Of a DNA stretch of 64,000 nucleotides, positions 9,823-21,403 are shown one piece after another. Each line of letters starts with the position of its first letter. Position 1 is the stretch's first letter. Under the pieces are notes generated by a model. It had not been told where the DNA came from. It made no database searches and was given only the letters and a program-made list of their open reading frames with translations. Source of the stretch: Pezicula radicicola. Its lineage: Eukaryota; Ascomycota; Leotiomycetes; Helotiales; Dermateaceae. Both the position numbers and the translations under genes were made by a program. The DNA is taken from positions 218,792 through 282,791 of the forward strand of contig PDUO01000058.1 of the NCBI GenBank assembly GCA_003008705.1, read 5' to 3'.

Positions 9823-12036
9823 ATGTCTATCAGTGCCCTCAACACCAACTACCAAGGAAACGTCCAACTCGAGGACCTCCGCTCAGTCACAGATAAACTC
9901 GGGTTCACGTTAGCTCCCCAGGATGAACCTGACATGCTCATCCTTCTGCAGTCACTGGATGACCAAATGAAAACTCTTGCAGACCTCCCAGACTTTTAAG
10001 AAGAACCAGATATTTCGTATTCCCCCAGAAAGGATCTTGGAATAAGACCCATAGGACCTGAGAACCCCGATGGAGCTTGGGCGCATAGATGCAATATCCA
10101 AGGGGATGATGATACAAGGAAGAACGGTATCTTGAAGGGCGGTACTGTTTGTATCAAGGATAATATCTCAGTTGCTGGCATACCCTGCCTCGTGGGGACG
10201 GAGTCGTTCACAGGGTGGATACCCAAGACTGACGCAACGATTAACAAGAATCCTTAAAGCAGGTGGTGTTATTACTGGAAAAGCAGTTTGTGAGAATATG
10301 TGTATGACACCGTAGGTTCAAGCTCGTCACATGTCTCCGCGAATCCTAAATCTAGATAGTACGAGCAACTCTGCTGCAACTGGACCAGTGGAGAATCCTT
10401 ATGCGTTTGGTTTCTCTGCAGGTGGGAGTAGTTCTGGCACAGGAAATATTGTTGCTAAAGGCGAAGCGAAGTATGGTATTGGAGCTGATCAAGGTGGGAG
10501 TATTCGCATAGTAAGTCCGACCAATAATCTTTGGACTAAGAAAACTAATCGTATTAGCCATCTGCAAACTGTGGACTTGTTGGGTTGAAATCGACCTTTT
10601 GACTGGTCCCTTACACCGGATGCGTAAGCGGAGAAGTAAATTTAGACTATGTGGGTGAGTGTCAATTGCTGCGAAACATTATATTTTAAAGGCTGATGAG
10701 ATTCAGGTCCCATGACAAAGACTGTCCTTGACAATGCCGAACTATTTGGAGGCCATTGCTGGTGTCGATGGAATTGACGATCGACAAGGAGTTGGTTGCC
10801 CTATTACTGCTCCTTCATATTCTCTAAACCTTAAACAGTCAGACCTTTCCGATCTATCGGGAGTTCATATTGGTCTAATAAAAGAAGCTTGGGATGTATC
10901 TCTACTTGTACCGTCAATGGCTAGTAAAGTACAAGAGGCGGCTTCGAAATTTAAAGCCCTCGGCGCGACAGTTGAAGAAGTCAGCATTCCATTTCATGTC
11001 TATGGACATCTACTTGCGCAAACCATCAGTCAACAAGGCGGCTGCCTGATGAGACTCGGCAAACAAACTGGAAGACGACAATTGTATCTCAATGATTTGA
11101 CAGATATATCCAGTCCAATGACACAGAAAATGAGTGATAAGGTAAGAATTAAGATCATTACTCCCCGGGCCATTTTGCTAGTCACTCAACTCAACTTGGA
11201 ATATAAAAGCTTAGCTAGATTCCAAGAATGCATTTTCAGAAAAGCGTCATGAAAGCTAACGGGCCGTATAGACATACTTCACTGTCCTCAATACAATCAC
11301 CAACGGGATTCATACATGGGACAAGTACCCTTCAGCATATGGCAAAGCAATGAACCTGTCCCGTCGTCTACGAAATGAGTATGACGCAGCTCTTGCCAAA
11401 TACGACGTCTTGATATTGCCCACTCTGAACTATGCTCCAAAGAAACATGCTGCAGCATATGCACCGCCATTAATTCAGATTAAACAATTCTCTAAGTAGC
11501 CCAAGTAACAAAGTATATGGGAACGACAATCTTCTAACATCTGTTGCTCAGCGGGTCAGACGATGCACCTTGTAAGTGCCAAATTCTTGGAGCAAATTTG
11601 TCCCTCCCGGGTTCAAATGACTCATTGCTCCTGAATCATGTTTAAGCTACTCGTAATATATCCAAGTAGACTAACTCCGAGCTTCTGAATATAGGCAGCC
11701 TTTAATGTGACCGGACATCCGGCCCTGACATTACCAATTGGCTTTTTGCCACCAGCTGAGGATGAAATCAGAGAAGAGAGTGAAAAGCTGCTTAAGCTGC
11801 CGGTAGGGATGAGCTTGTTGGAAAATGGGTTGGCGAAGATACTATCTATCGAGTGGCAGGGGCTTGGGAAAAGGCATATGACTGGACGACGATGTGAGTA
11901 TGAAGAGAATGAGAACAGGTCTTTGAGCACTGCAGAGCCTTTTTGGCAGCCTATATCCCAAGCGCTCGCTTATGATCCCACCATAATTAGTAGGCTTCTA
12001 AAAGGCTCCAGGGAAAAGGCAAGCATATTAGCATGA
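9823..12036 (+). pseudogene. Amidase-signature enzyme, full length but broken
   Basis: The amidase signature is readable: KGGTVCIKDNISVAGIPC with the catalytic Lys, then GFSAGGSSSGTGNIVAKGEA and GADQGGSIRI with the Ser-cisSer pair, then VSLLVPSMASKVQEAASKFK, then NVTGHPALTLPIGFLP near the C terminus. Breaks include TAA at 9998, a stop near 10256, a frameshift near 10330, TGA in place of a Gly codon in STF-x-LVPYTGCVSGE at about 10600, and one extra T at about 10745 before LEAIAGVDGID. Introns with good splice sites remain at 10511-10557, 10654-10707 and 11142-11272, so this was a normal spliced gene and not a processed copy. Family members release ammonia from amides. The dead copy is divergent from the DUR3 relic. 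Confidence 0.88.
11572..11694 (+). repeat. Introner-like element copy A (intron in amidase relic)
   Basis: This is a 123-nt segment starting GTAAGT and ending ATATAG, directly before the codons AAFNVTGHPAL of the amidase relic, so it sits as an intron. It shares CTCATTGC-CCTG-ATCATGTTT and the branch/acceptor block ACTAACTC-G-GCTT-TGA-TAG with the intron at 58989-59111 of an unrelated gene. Two unrelated genes sharing intron sequence is the hallmark of introner-like elements. Confidence 0.6.
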
Positions 12037-13286
12037 TTTTCCTACGCAGCCTAATGCTACCTGGGCCTTGAGCACTCTTCCGCTCTGCGCCGCCGGCTCT
12101 CTATGCTTCCTTACCCGATGCACGACCTCATCGCCTTGGGCGCTTGACAGGCTTGATGACGGTGAAAACTATTGTCGCAATTTGAATCAAGAAACATTGT
12201 CAGATTAGATTAAGTTACTCCTTCATATGGCCGAATGCTCAAGTAAAAACCACAACCTAGAGCCGGGTTTCGAGCCGAAGCACTAGCACAATTCGCACTC
12301 AGGTCTCTCTGGTAAGCTCTTTGCTATCATCATCCAGCGTTGAGATACTTTAGCTTCACAAATAATAATAAAACAAACGGAATAAACGGAATAAATTAGA
12401 ATACGGGCCCATAAGCATCAACTTAGACGACATATGGAGGCAGCACCAGAGATGGCTTATTCATCAAAAATGCATTCGCTGGAGGGGGATCTAAGCCTGA
12501 TCAGGGCCAACTTTCTGCCCCTTGACTCCCAGGCTGACGTGTTTTTATCGCGACAACAAAAGCTGCAAAAGTAGAAGAAGCAGTAGTAGACTTATTGCAA
12601 GCTGAGAAGCCATGAAGTTGAAGAGGGAACGGGCCTTCAATAGTCTCCCTCCTCTCTCCTCTCCTCTCCTCTCCTCCTCTTGGCTGGCAACCATTTGCGT
12701 CTTGACTCAGCTTGGGGGCGAGAGAGGGTAAGATGATGCTGCTGACTGGTGGAGGAGGAAAGGGAAACAAAGAGGCGCGAGCAAATCATCAGGCTATTCT
12801 AGGCTAAGCGCTGTCCAGGCTGAGCCAGCCTTGCCAGCTTTCCTTCCTATCCGTCTCCTTAGCTCCAAACTACAGCTTGCTCCCCCCCCCAGTCGACTCC
12901 GCTTACTTATTAGACAAAAATCCCCCCCGACCAAGATTCGCCTTGTCCTGTACCTACCTTATCTCGCCCGCCGCCTTCCGCTTTAGACTGGCAGAACCTG
13001 GATTCGTGAGTTCTTGAGACAAAAAATCGCGACCGAGGATATACAACCCAAAACAATTGATTGCCTCGAAAAACCCCCCAAAGAATTTTCCATCCGTTAG
13101 CCTACCTACGCTCAGTCGCAGCTCACTATTTATCTACAAATTCAAAAAAACATCAGAATCACCGTCGCCATCCTCCTATTGGCGTTGCGTCGCGGTGCAT
13201 CCAGCCTATTCGCAGGTGTTTGGCTCCCCCACCAAAAACTGCATTAGGCGTGCAGCAGATACGCCGGCCAGTCCACCGCCCAAAAA
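12037..13286. other. Upstream region of the NC2-alpha gene with a CT-rich microsatellite
   Basis: No coding frame is supported here. A (CTCTC)n-type pyrimidine run lies at about 12647-12681, and further C- and T-rich tracts follow to 13070. Such pyrimidine tracts are common just upstream of transcription starts of fungal housekeeping genes. The promoter and 5' leader of the histone-fold gene at 13287 must be here. Confidence 0.5.
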
Positions 13287-14222
13287 ATGGCTTATAATTA
13301 CAGGCCCTCGTCGCCAGACCTCAACTTTCTGTCCTCTCCGGCGAAGACGTCACAACAAATCCATTCCGTTCCCATTCTCAATTCCAATCAGTTCCCGCAA
13401 CATCCACAACAACAACACCAGCTAACAGCGCAATCATCCTCGTACGCGCCGCGCTCGCCGGTGCTTCCTGCCTTCACGAGCGCGACTCCGCCATACCAAC
13501 TCCAGGATTCCAGTCCGAATTCTTATGGCCATCAGGATCTGACAAGACCGACTGAGCTTGGTGAATACAGCAGTGGTGGATACATGCCCCCGATCCCTGC
13601 CCTGCCTCCGTCGCATTCCTTCAGCAATCAACAAATCGCGTCACCTTACTTCTCTAAGCAGCCCACTATCAAAACTGAGGAACACTCCTACCCCAACGCA
13701 GAACAAACCTATATACCCTCACCCGAAATGTCAACACGAAACCCACGCGGCCGTCCTCCGAAGGGCGCGTCAACACAACCCTCGGCATCCGTCAATCAGT
13801 CATCTTTCGGCAATGCACCTACGACCGATCGAAAAAATCCCAATCCGGACAACATTGAGATCAAAACAAAGTTCCCTGTTGCCCGCATAAAACGGATCAT
13901 GCAAGCAGATGAAGAGGTTGGGAAGGTGGCCCAGGTCACACCTGTCGCGGTCAACAAGGCACTGGAGTTGTTCATGATTCAATTGGTGCAAGGAGCTGCA
14001 ACTATCTCAAAAGACAAAGGGGGCAAGAGAGTGACTGCGCAGCACTTGAAGCAGGTGGTGGAGAGCGATCAGCAATTCGACTTCTTGCAGGAAATCGTAG
14101 CCAAAATTGGGGATGGCCAAGCTGGAGCTGGAGGGGAGACAAAGAAGAAAAAGGACAGCGACAGTGAGGAAGAAGTCAAGCCAAAGAAGGGGAGGGGAAG
14201 GAAGAAGAAGTCTGATGACTGA
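13287..14222 (+). CDS. Negative cofactor 2 alpha subunit (DRAP1/Bur6 histone-fold protein)
   Basis: A single-exon 311-residue protein. About 190 N-terminal residues are disordered, rich in Pro, Gln and Ser, with an AT-hook-like GRPPKG. Then comes a histone fold: TKFPVARIKRIMQADEEVGK, VNKALELFMIQLVQGAA, RVTAQHLKQVVESDQQFDFL. The F-x-x-ARIK-x-IM-x-x-DEE start and QQFDFL end fit NC2-alpha better than NF-YC, HAP5 or CHRAC. The tail is acidic, then basic (KPKKGRGRKKK). With NC2-beta it binds TBP on promoters and represses or retunes RNA polymerase II initiation in the nucleus. The long N-terminal extension is absent from yeast Bur6. Confidence 0.9.
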   Translation: MAYNYRPSSPDLNFLSSPAKTSQQIHSVPILNSNQFPQHPQQQHQLTAQSSSYAPRSPVLPAFTSATPPYQLQDSSPNSYGHQDLTRPTELGEYSSGGYMPPIPALPPSHSFSNQQIASPYFSKQPTIKTEEHSYPNAEQTYIPSPEMSTRNPRGRPPKGASTQPSASVNQSSFGNAPTTDRKNPNPDNIEIKTKFPVARIKRIMQADEEVGKVAQVTPVAVNKALELFMIQLVQGAATISKDKGGKRVTAQHLKQVVESDQQFDFLQEIVAKIGDGQAGAGGETKKKKDSDSEEEVKPKKGRGRKKKSDD

Positions 14223-14679
14223 GGCGGTCATTTCATGCATAATGAAGGCGTGGTTCTTTGCTTGATTTTTAGGCGTTTTCTGAGGGTTTAGCATACACAT
14301 GGCGCGAACGATGGCTTTTTTACTCCAGGCAGTCCTAGCGCCCCATATTCAAACTTCCTGTTGATTGTGCCATCCTTCAATTGCAATCGGCGTCGGCTAA
14401 GGGCTCTTGGCTTCCCGTTCGTTCCCGAAGTTTGCTCTTCGCCAATGGTTAAAGCAAAATCGAGTTATTCCATTGAAAGGCCAGGCCTGACAGGACGGAA
14501 GTATTCTCTTTACAGACATTCAGTCACCACCTGACACTTTAAAACTCAACTTGAAGCGCAATCAAATTTCTGTGAAGCCCAGCCACTGTCCTCGGCTCTC
14601 CTGAAAGTCAGCCAGTGCACAACAGAGAATAAACCAAAAATTAGTAGTAGGTACAGGAACTCACAGCAAACCCCATTTA

Positions 14680-15671
14680 CTAATCCTTCCCAATCAGGTT
14701 CCAGTCTAGGAAAAAAATCGCGGGTTCCTTGCGACTGCAATCAAACTTCAATTCGAAAACATCCAACCTCTGATACCTCCCGTAACGTCATGATATTGCT
14801 TCCCCTCGATACACTCATCCGAATTCAAATCAGCATAGAGAATGCCCGATAAATCTTGCAAGGACTCTCGTGGCTTGTGGAAAAGTCAAAATGGAAAGAA
14901 GCATCTTCTCTGGATTCTTACACCCCTCATAAAGATTTTCAGTACATGGTAGGTCGAGATAAGATGCACAAAGAACACCAAAGCACTTAGCTTCGAAGCA
15001 ATGAGCAGCAGCTCTTGTACGATTTGCCTCAGCATTGTCATAGTTAGCACCTTATTCGACGGCCTCCCTGGCTGCAACTAGATCTGATGCTTCAGAGGGC
15101 TGCTGGACTCTATCTAGTCTCCCAAATAGCAGGCCATTTCGAAATATAAATATACTCTCCCTGCGCCATCGATGCATACTTAGCCAACGGGTTTATATTC
15201 TCTCCACAAATCAGCATCCCAATCTTTGCATATGTAATTTCTGGAACCACAAGTCCATGGCCATTACCAGGACTCCAAGTCGGCTTTTCAAAGAACATCG
15301 GCATTTGTTTTCTGTGATGAACAAAAACTTCACCATGTGAACCAATAAGTCCGTTGGAAACTTACAACGTTGCTGAACTATACCTGACCTTTTCAGAAAA
15401 ACCCATGTTAAACGATACAACCTGTTTCTTTGGCTGCTTCCCGAATAGGAGACGTCTCTAAACCATCGACATAAATGGATGCTTTTGGCATTCTTTGAAA
15501 GAAGTCATGTTTCTCTATTGGAGCTTGAAGCGTACTCCAGATTGGGAATGTGGGGATGTTACTTTGTAGCAAGACGACGATATTTGCTGAGTATTGTAAT
15601 ACTTCGTTAATTAGAGAAGTTGATTGCTTTTTAAGTGGTCTTGGAGGCGGAGAGGAAGATGGGAGAGACAT
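14680..15671 (-). pseudogene. Nitrilase, broken copy
   Basis: Reading leftwards from 15671: MSLPSS..., IPTFPIWSTLQAPIEKHDFF, KASIYVDGLETSPIREAAKE, MFFEKPTWSPGNGHGLVVPE, then the catalytic-Cys block IGMLICGENINPLAKYASMA, then AAAHCFEAKCFGVLCASYLD, GILYADLNSDECIEGKQYHD and LDVFELKF. These are successive blocks of aliphatic/cyanide-type nitrilases. The block normally FPE-x-FIP reads LLQSNIP, so the catalytic Glu is replaced by Gln. Part of the N terminus is missing, and several frameshifts (about 15420, 15330, 15080, 14780) break the frame. It is dead. The family converts nitriles to acids and ammonia. Confidence 0.85.
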
Positions 15672-16077
15672 GATAGGCTGCTACTCGTGTTTGTTAGCTC
15701 GTTACTTTGGAGTCCTTTGTTTTGGTATTAAGGGTCCGACTGATCACTGGAGGTTACTTCGGATGCCAAACCTACTGGTATTACTTTAAGACCGGCGCTA
15801 GTAGCAAGATTAAAGTGGCCAAGAGTAGCTAGTTCCAAGCAATCGTAGTTGACTTTCCCTGGAATTAGGCGACGAAGGCCTGCGCATCGCAGTGACGACA
15901 AGGGCAAAGGAGCAACAACGAAGCAAGAATTAATATTTCTCACCTATATTCTTTAAGGATGAGAACATAATAGCTTAATGAAACACATATTAAAGTACTT
16001 ACCTATAGTAGAACGTAAGCAAACTGAGTTCTATCACGTAGGAAATTTTCTTTTCTACGTAAATGAAGAAAATACAG
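15672..16077. other. Intergenic stretch, nothing recognised
   Basis: No supported gene was found. The minus strand reads a short open stretch at 15728-15943 without recognisable family. Confidence 0.4.
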
Positions 16078-18050
16078 CTATCCAGCTCCGGCCGTTTTGT
16101 GCAAAGGTTTCTTGCCGTACACCACATGCCTCAAAAATAGTTAGCATATCATTTATAAGATCTCAAACTCATAAACTTACACCTTCCAATTAGCATGAAT
16201 CGGCGTATCCTTCAAACTAGCTCTCGCCTTAGCAACACACACTTGCACCTCCTCAGGCCTCCAACCTAAAAACTTAGTAAGAGGTAGCATAGCCTAAGCC
16301 TCTAGACAATCATTCATATGTTCTCTAGACCACAACCCTAATACCTTTAACGCCTTATCACTTGGCTATGTATTCACCGGCCAATTATAAACTTCTTCAA
16401 GGGCCTCTTCAAACCCTGCTTCTTTCATCATTTGAGCATGGTATTAAGCTGTTTGGATACCTGTGCCTGCTACTTCGAAGGCTTGAGACACTATATCATA
16501 CCACATTCCTATTCCTGTTTTCGAGATATCTTGATCGTCTTCGCCTGCTAGAATACAGATGTCTTGGCACTCTAACCAACCACCTGGATTTACCGAGGTT
16601 CCAGCCAAAAGTCGTGCGAATATAGGCTATAAAGCCTGTAGCAGCCTATAGCTACTGCGTTCACTTATAGGCTAGTAGCCCTGCCCTTACAGGGGCTTTT
16701 CGGCGCTTAGACGCTAAAAACAGGACACTATAGGGTACATCAAGCGAAACCCTACTACAAGGCTGGCAGGGCAACTATAGTGCTTAATCACTAAATGAAT
16801 AAGCCCTAAAGGTTACTTAAGCGGTACTTACAGGGCAATAGGCCGCTATAAGGCTTGGGCTACAGGCTTCGTAGCCTGTACTCGCATGACTTTTGGCCGG
16901 AACCTCCGTAAGCTCCTTCAAGAAAGAGTAAAGTTAGGGTCTCTTTTGTTTTTGGTACGATATAGAACAAGTGTAGATAGATATACGTACTCATATGCAC
17001 TGTTGAAGAATTTAGGAAAGTTGGCAAATGAGCCTACCATTTGTCTTGAATGGACAAAATCGAATTTGTCTGGAAATAGCCATGGGTCTTCGAAATCGTC
17101 GATAATGAACTCAACATTTAATGGTACCCTATTGATAAGGCCTTCTTTAGTCGTAACACTATTCGTCAGTTACTGTATACTCACAAGTGTTTTGTATTGG
17201 GCTCAGGTTGACACCAATAACCTGTCCATGATTAGTATCTATTCTACTGCATAATTATTTAGGAAATGAACCTTGGTCTCGGGGTGTTCGTCGGCTATCA
17301 AGTAGTGTTAGAAACCACGCCGTCGAGTTTGGTAATATAGTAGACTTACCAAAGTCAGTAGCCTATATTCCAGTGCCTGTTCCTACGTCCAAACACATGT
17401 GAATTGGTATATCTAGAGGAACTAGATACAGCTTATTGTCGAAGGTCATCATGAATAGATGGTTTTGGAAATCTATACTTTTTAGGTGATTTCTTGTTGT
17501 AAAGAGAGGTACGAGCTCACCAACTCTATCACGTTCTTTCTATGGGTAATGTCAGTAACTCTGTACTCCAGTATGATTGTAATCTCGCACCTCATCATTT
17601 GGGACATTATATTTTATAGCATCTTGTTTCCAATATTTAAGAAGACCACCTATTTCCTTCTTTATATGAATGATACGTCCGGCCATAGATACTTCGATAG
17701 TTTCGAATGCTTGACGAAAACGAGTCTGTCCAACTATCTCTGAGGGATATAAGACTCAGTTCTTTCTTTCTTGCATTACTGCAAATAAGGCTTTGACTTA
17801 CCTAAGACTAACAGTAAGTCCCGAGTCTCCATTGCTCTCCTAAGCTTCTTAGCGTCGCTATAATATATGATAGGATTAATACTTACTAGGATTTCTAGGT
17901 CCTCGGTGTTAATATCTTCCCAAAGCATCATTAGTACCCGGGGATACATTTTGCACTAGTGACTTCTCTTTAAATGCTTCGACGGCTGAAAAAGCTTTAG
18001 CATCTGCGGCAACTGGCGTTGCACTCGCAATCCTTTTAGATTCGCCCATG
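16078..18050 (-). pseudogene. LaeA-like SAM-dependent methyltransferase, broken
   Basis: From an ATG at 18050: MGESKRIASATPVAADAKAF, then YGRTYHSYKEG, DFQNHLFMMTFDNKLYLVPL, the SAM-binding motif MCLDVGTGTGIWATDF, VIGVNLSPIQ, NVEFIIDDFEDPWLFPDKFD, FVHSRQMVGSFANFPKFF, ELKPGGW-like (now shifted) followed by LECQDICI, QMMKEAGFEEALEEVYNWPV, LGLWSREHMNDCLEA and a C-terminal HVVYGKKP ending at 16078. This block order is that of fungal LaeA/TdiE-type methyltransferases, which act in or control secondary metabolism. Breaks include TAG for Trp in NT-x-PSDK, further stops and several frame changes. A 316-bp MITE (16593-16908) lies inside the coding region. Introns with normal splice signals remain, so it decayed from a spliced gene. 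It is divergent from the P450 relic. Confidence 0.85.
16593..16908. mobile_element. Mariner-type MITE inserted in the methyltransferase relic
   Basis: This is a 316-bp non-coding element with 27-bp terminal inverted repeats: left CCGAGGTTCCAGCCAAAAGT..., right end complementary to CGGAGGTTCCGGCCAAAAGT..., with three mismatches. It is flanked on both sides by TA (16591-16592 and 16909-16910), the target duplication of Tc1/mariner elements. Further inward, repeats of AGGCTATAAAGCCTGTAGC type make it strongly palindromic. Removing the element and one TA joins the two halves of the methyltransferase (FLKEL / GGWLECQD) to within one nucleotide, which fixes the insertion site. Confidence 0.8.
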
Positions 18051-19222
18051 GTGAATCTTAACGAGGTAGCCCTTTCGATTTCTTGGAGATTTTATGATTA
18101 TAAAGTACTGGTTTGCAGGATGCTCAATGCCTTTCTAGTTTGGTCACCATGCTGCAGTTCAATCGTACTGAGCCTTACTTACGAGTAAGTGGTAACTAGG
18201 ATTCTGTAGCTTTTCTGACTCACTACTCCGTAAAAAATCGTGCAATCATGGGTCTGATGAGCTGAGGAAGTATGCATGCGTCTCGATGAACCACTTATTC
18301 CCGCAAACTGTAAGTATTTTGCTGCGTGTATAAGGTTGTATTTGTTTAACGCACGGAGCATAGAAGTCGCTTATTTTTGCTAATTCTTATATGAAGGTAC
18401 ACGAGTAGGAACGAAAATACTATGCCTTTTATGTTTATGATGCTTAATCCCTATGGTACCCAAAGGTATAAACGAAGTGGAATTACTACTAGGGATGAGA
18501 ATACTGCTAAGTATACATAAAAATTAAAGTCAAAACAATGAATTTGATTTACCATACCTGAAAACACCCGAGAGTTGTGTTCAAGTAGCAGATCTCGGCT
18601 ATAAGTAATATTCATGTAACCACTTATCATGTTCCCATTGACCGACTACATGTGTTTATTTCCTAGAGGGACTGTGCTAAGAGTGCAGCTTCATCAAGTT
18701 TATGTATAGTTCCCGAGAAAAGATACATTTTCCTTCTCGTGTTCACTAAGTCTTTCGACTGGAAAGGAGAGCGGCGAGCTTTCATACTTATCTACCATTC
18801 TCAGATAGTAGTGTGTACATAGCAGGAACCCCGAAGAATCTCGGATGATCCTTCTAAAGCGGTAAGAGGGGAAGTAGTAACCAGCCAGTAAACAGCGATA
18901 TATTGATACTGTGCCCCAGATCATCAAGTCGATAACACGCGGAGATCTCTCGGTTGGGGAGACCGGATGGGACCTTTACGGAGTTGGCACCGGATACAGA
19001 AAATTAGCCGACAATGTGCAGAACTGGACGAACTCGACGTAGTACTGTATGTACTGCACAATCTATCCCTACTCAACTACTTGGTTTATGCACAAGATCC
19101 GTTTCAACGACTCTTCGGACTTCAACTTCCCCACGATCCTGTCTCCGAATACCACAGTACTCGTATCATTCCAACTCTTCTCATAAAATTCTCTTTCTTT
19201 GGTCGTTATCTTCTGAGACATC
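18051..19222. other. Divergent upstream region of the methyltransferase and P450 relics
   Basis: About 1.2 kb with no supported gene. If the cluster was once active, both promoters were here. No operator was recognised. Confidence 0.4.
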
Positions 19223-20995
19223 ATGTCTATGTCTCTGTCACTTCTCGTACTGCTATACTGCGCGAGATGGTATATTGTTTCTGCGGTCTTGGCATTCTAC
19301 CTATTCCAAACATATAATAACTCTTATCGGAGATTATCTCAAGTTAAAGGACCATGGCTCGCCAAATTCAGTAATTTTTGGCTTCTACGAGCTGTCTATA
19401 GACAGAAGACTCATTTCGAGTTCTACGATGCACTGAAGAAATATGGCTAGGGTTAGCTGGTAGATCTGATGAGAGCCACAGGAAGACTTGTCCGGGTGGG
19501 ATCGAATACATTGATTACTGATGATGTAGAGCAAATAAATCGCATGAGCGCTCTTCGCTCTAGTTATGTTAGATCAGATTGGTATATCGGATTTCGGCTA
19601 TCCCCTGGAGTGGATAATGTCTTTTCGATGCAGGACGAGAAGGCACACACCAAGCGTCGTGCACAAATGAATCTAGCGGTATGTATTGACTGATTACTGC
19701 TGAGACTTCAGAATAAAATGACCAGGAAGCTCGCTTTATCAAGTACACTGGTAAGTAAGATATCGACTTCGGGCCTAGTATTAATGTGTACGTTACAAAC
19801 TTTATTAATCTTATAAGGATTAGATACCCATCGTTAGATTCTGATATAAAGATTATGGACCTAGCCGAGAAGGTTCAATTCTTCACAATTGATGTCATTA
19901 CTGATCTTGCAACTGGTGCTTCGTTTGGAGACTTTGTTGATAACAATGACCAGCATGACTTCTTAAGAATAACGGGAGATTTTCAGCCCGTTATGGTTTT
20001 GATTGGCAGTGTACCAACTGTAAACAAGATAATCCATATTCAAATGATTGGCAACAGGTTGTTTCCGTCTAGCAAAGATGAGATCGGTATGGGTAAGATG
20101 TTAGGGTTCGTTAAACATGTCATTCTGTGACGACAATATACGCCATAAGCTAATTAGCATACAGAATCACTCAAAAGCAAGTAGCAGATCGCTTTGAGAT
20201 GGTGAGGAAAGGAATAAGTGAAAAGCTGGATATCATACAAGTTCAGAAATCCCAATCTAGTATATCAGGGAGCTTCAAATTGTATTAACGGCTTTTTTTT
20301 ATAGAGTTTTATCAACAATAAGCTCAGTGAAGAGGACACCGTCTCAGAGAACATGCTTCTGATGTAACTCCCTCCTATTCATTCCTCGTCTATATCAAAA
20401 CATAGATTTGGTGGATCAGACACTACAGCATCTGCAGTTCGTGCAACAATGCTATGTATCTTATCCTCGCCTTGCGTCTATAATGCAATTCTTAGCAAAA
20501 AGGCAACTAGGCCTGTAATCCGTGATGCTGAAGCACGTGGACTCGTTTACCTTCAAGCTGTTATCCTCGAAGGACTTAGAATGCATCCACCAGTAGGAGG
20601 TCTGTTGTCAAAGGTTACCCCACCGGAAGACGACACTATCAACAGTGTCTTCATTCCTGGTGGTACCTAATATTGGTCATTCACTATGGGCGGTCATGCG
20701 TAACAAAGAGCTCTTTGGGACAGACGCCGAATGTTTCCGTCCGGAGAGGTGGATTGGGATTAGAGAGGACATGTATGCTAAGATGGCTAGAGTGGTTGAC
20801 TTAGCTTTTGGAAGTGGAAGGTTTAAATGTTTGGGAAGGACCGTGGCGCTAATAGAACTTAATAAGATATTTTTCGAGGTATGATTGTATTGGGCCATAT
20901 TCAATCCGATAGATCCTTGGAAGAGTGCCAATCTTGGAATTATTGTTCATAGGGATTTCAGCGTGTGGGTGACTGAGCGAAAACCTAGGATCTAG
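19223..20995 (+). pseudogene. Cytochrome P450, broken copy
   Basis: Starts with a membrane anchor (MSMSLSLLVLLYCARWYIVS), then QVKGPWLAKFSNFWLLRAVY, RLVRVGSNTLITDDVEQINR, VDNVFSMQDEKAHTKRRAQM, the oxygen-binding I-helix as GGSDTTASAVRATM (about 20411), the K-helix ExxR as VILEGLRMHPP, FRPERWIG and the heme-Cys loop FGSGRFKCLGR (about 20812-20844). The set resembles pisatin-demethylase-like secondary-metabolism P450s. It is broken by a TAG at 19448, a frame change at about 20665 between PGGT and IGHSLWAV, disrupted sequence around 20280-20320, and a short deletion after AILSK. All core motifs survive, which points to recent loss or slow decay. Confidence 0.87.
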
Positions 20996-21403
20996 ACCTT
21001 TGTTGGGTACACTGTGCCTACATTACTTTCAAATACAATTTTTAAGAGCATCATTTGCCTTAAATTTTGCGACCACCGAGAAGAAATGGTAGCGTAGATG
21101 AATTTAGTTGACAGATTATTCTTGAAGCAGCTTGACGCCCTTAAGTTGGTGGCCTAAATTATTTTCACTGTGGCGGAATTGGTCATATTCTAACAAAATT
21201 CTACAATTTCATTTGGAAAGCCTGAGGAATGGATGGAGGCATGACATTTAAGTAAGTTCTCAATGTTAATTTTCCTCGCTTGCCCTCGTTTCTCCAAGGT
21301 CGCCACTTCTTTACGTTACTCCTTTAGTCTTGACACGGTAAGTGATGGCTAGGCAATATGTCAATTAAAAGATGTAATTGAGTTATTGATAGCGAGATGA
21401 ATC
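20996..21403. other. Gap between the P450 and acyltransferase relics
   Basis: About 400 bp, AT-rich. It probably includes the decayed 3' half of the leftward acyltransferase, but I cannot read it. Confidence 0.35.

Noticed and set aside
11611..11625. tRNA B-box-like word GGTTCAAATGAC
   Set aside because: No A-box or cloverleaf around it. It lies inside the intron element.
9823..12036. Amidase as a working gene with unusual introns
   Set aside because: Valid introns explain some breaks, but a stop replacing a conserved Gly, an extra T before LEAIAG and early stops remain.
15728..15943. Minus-strand frame upstream of the nitrilase relic as its N terminus
   Set aside because: It lacks the nitrilase N-terminal motif and does not connect to the MSLPSS start at 15671.
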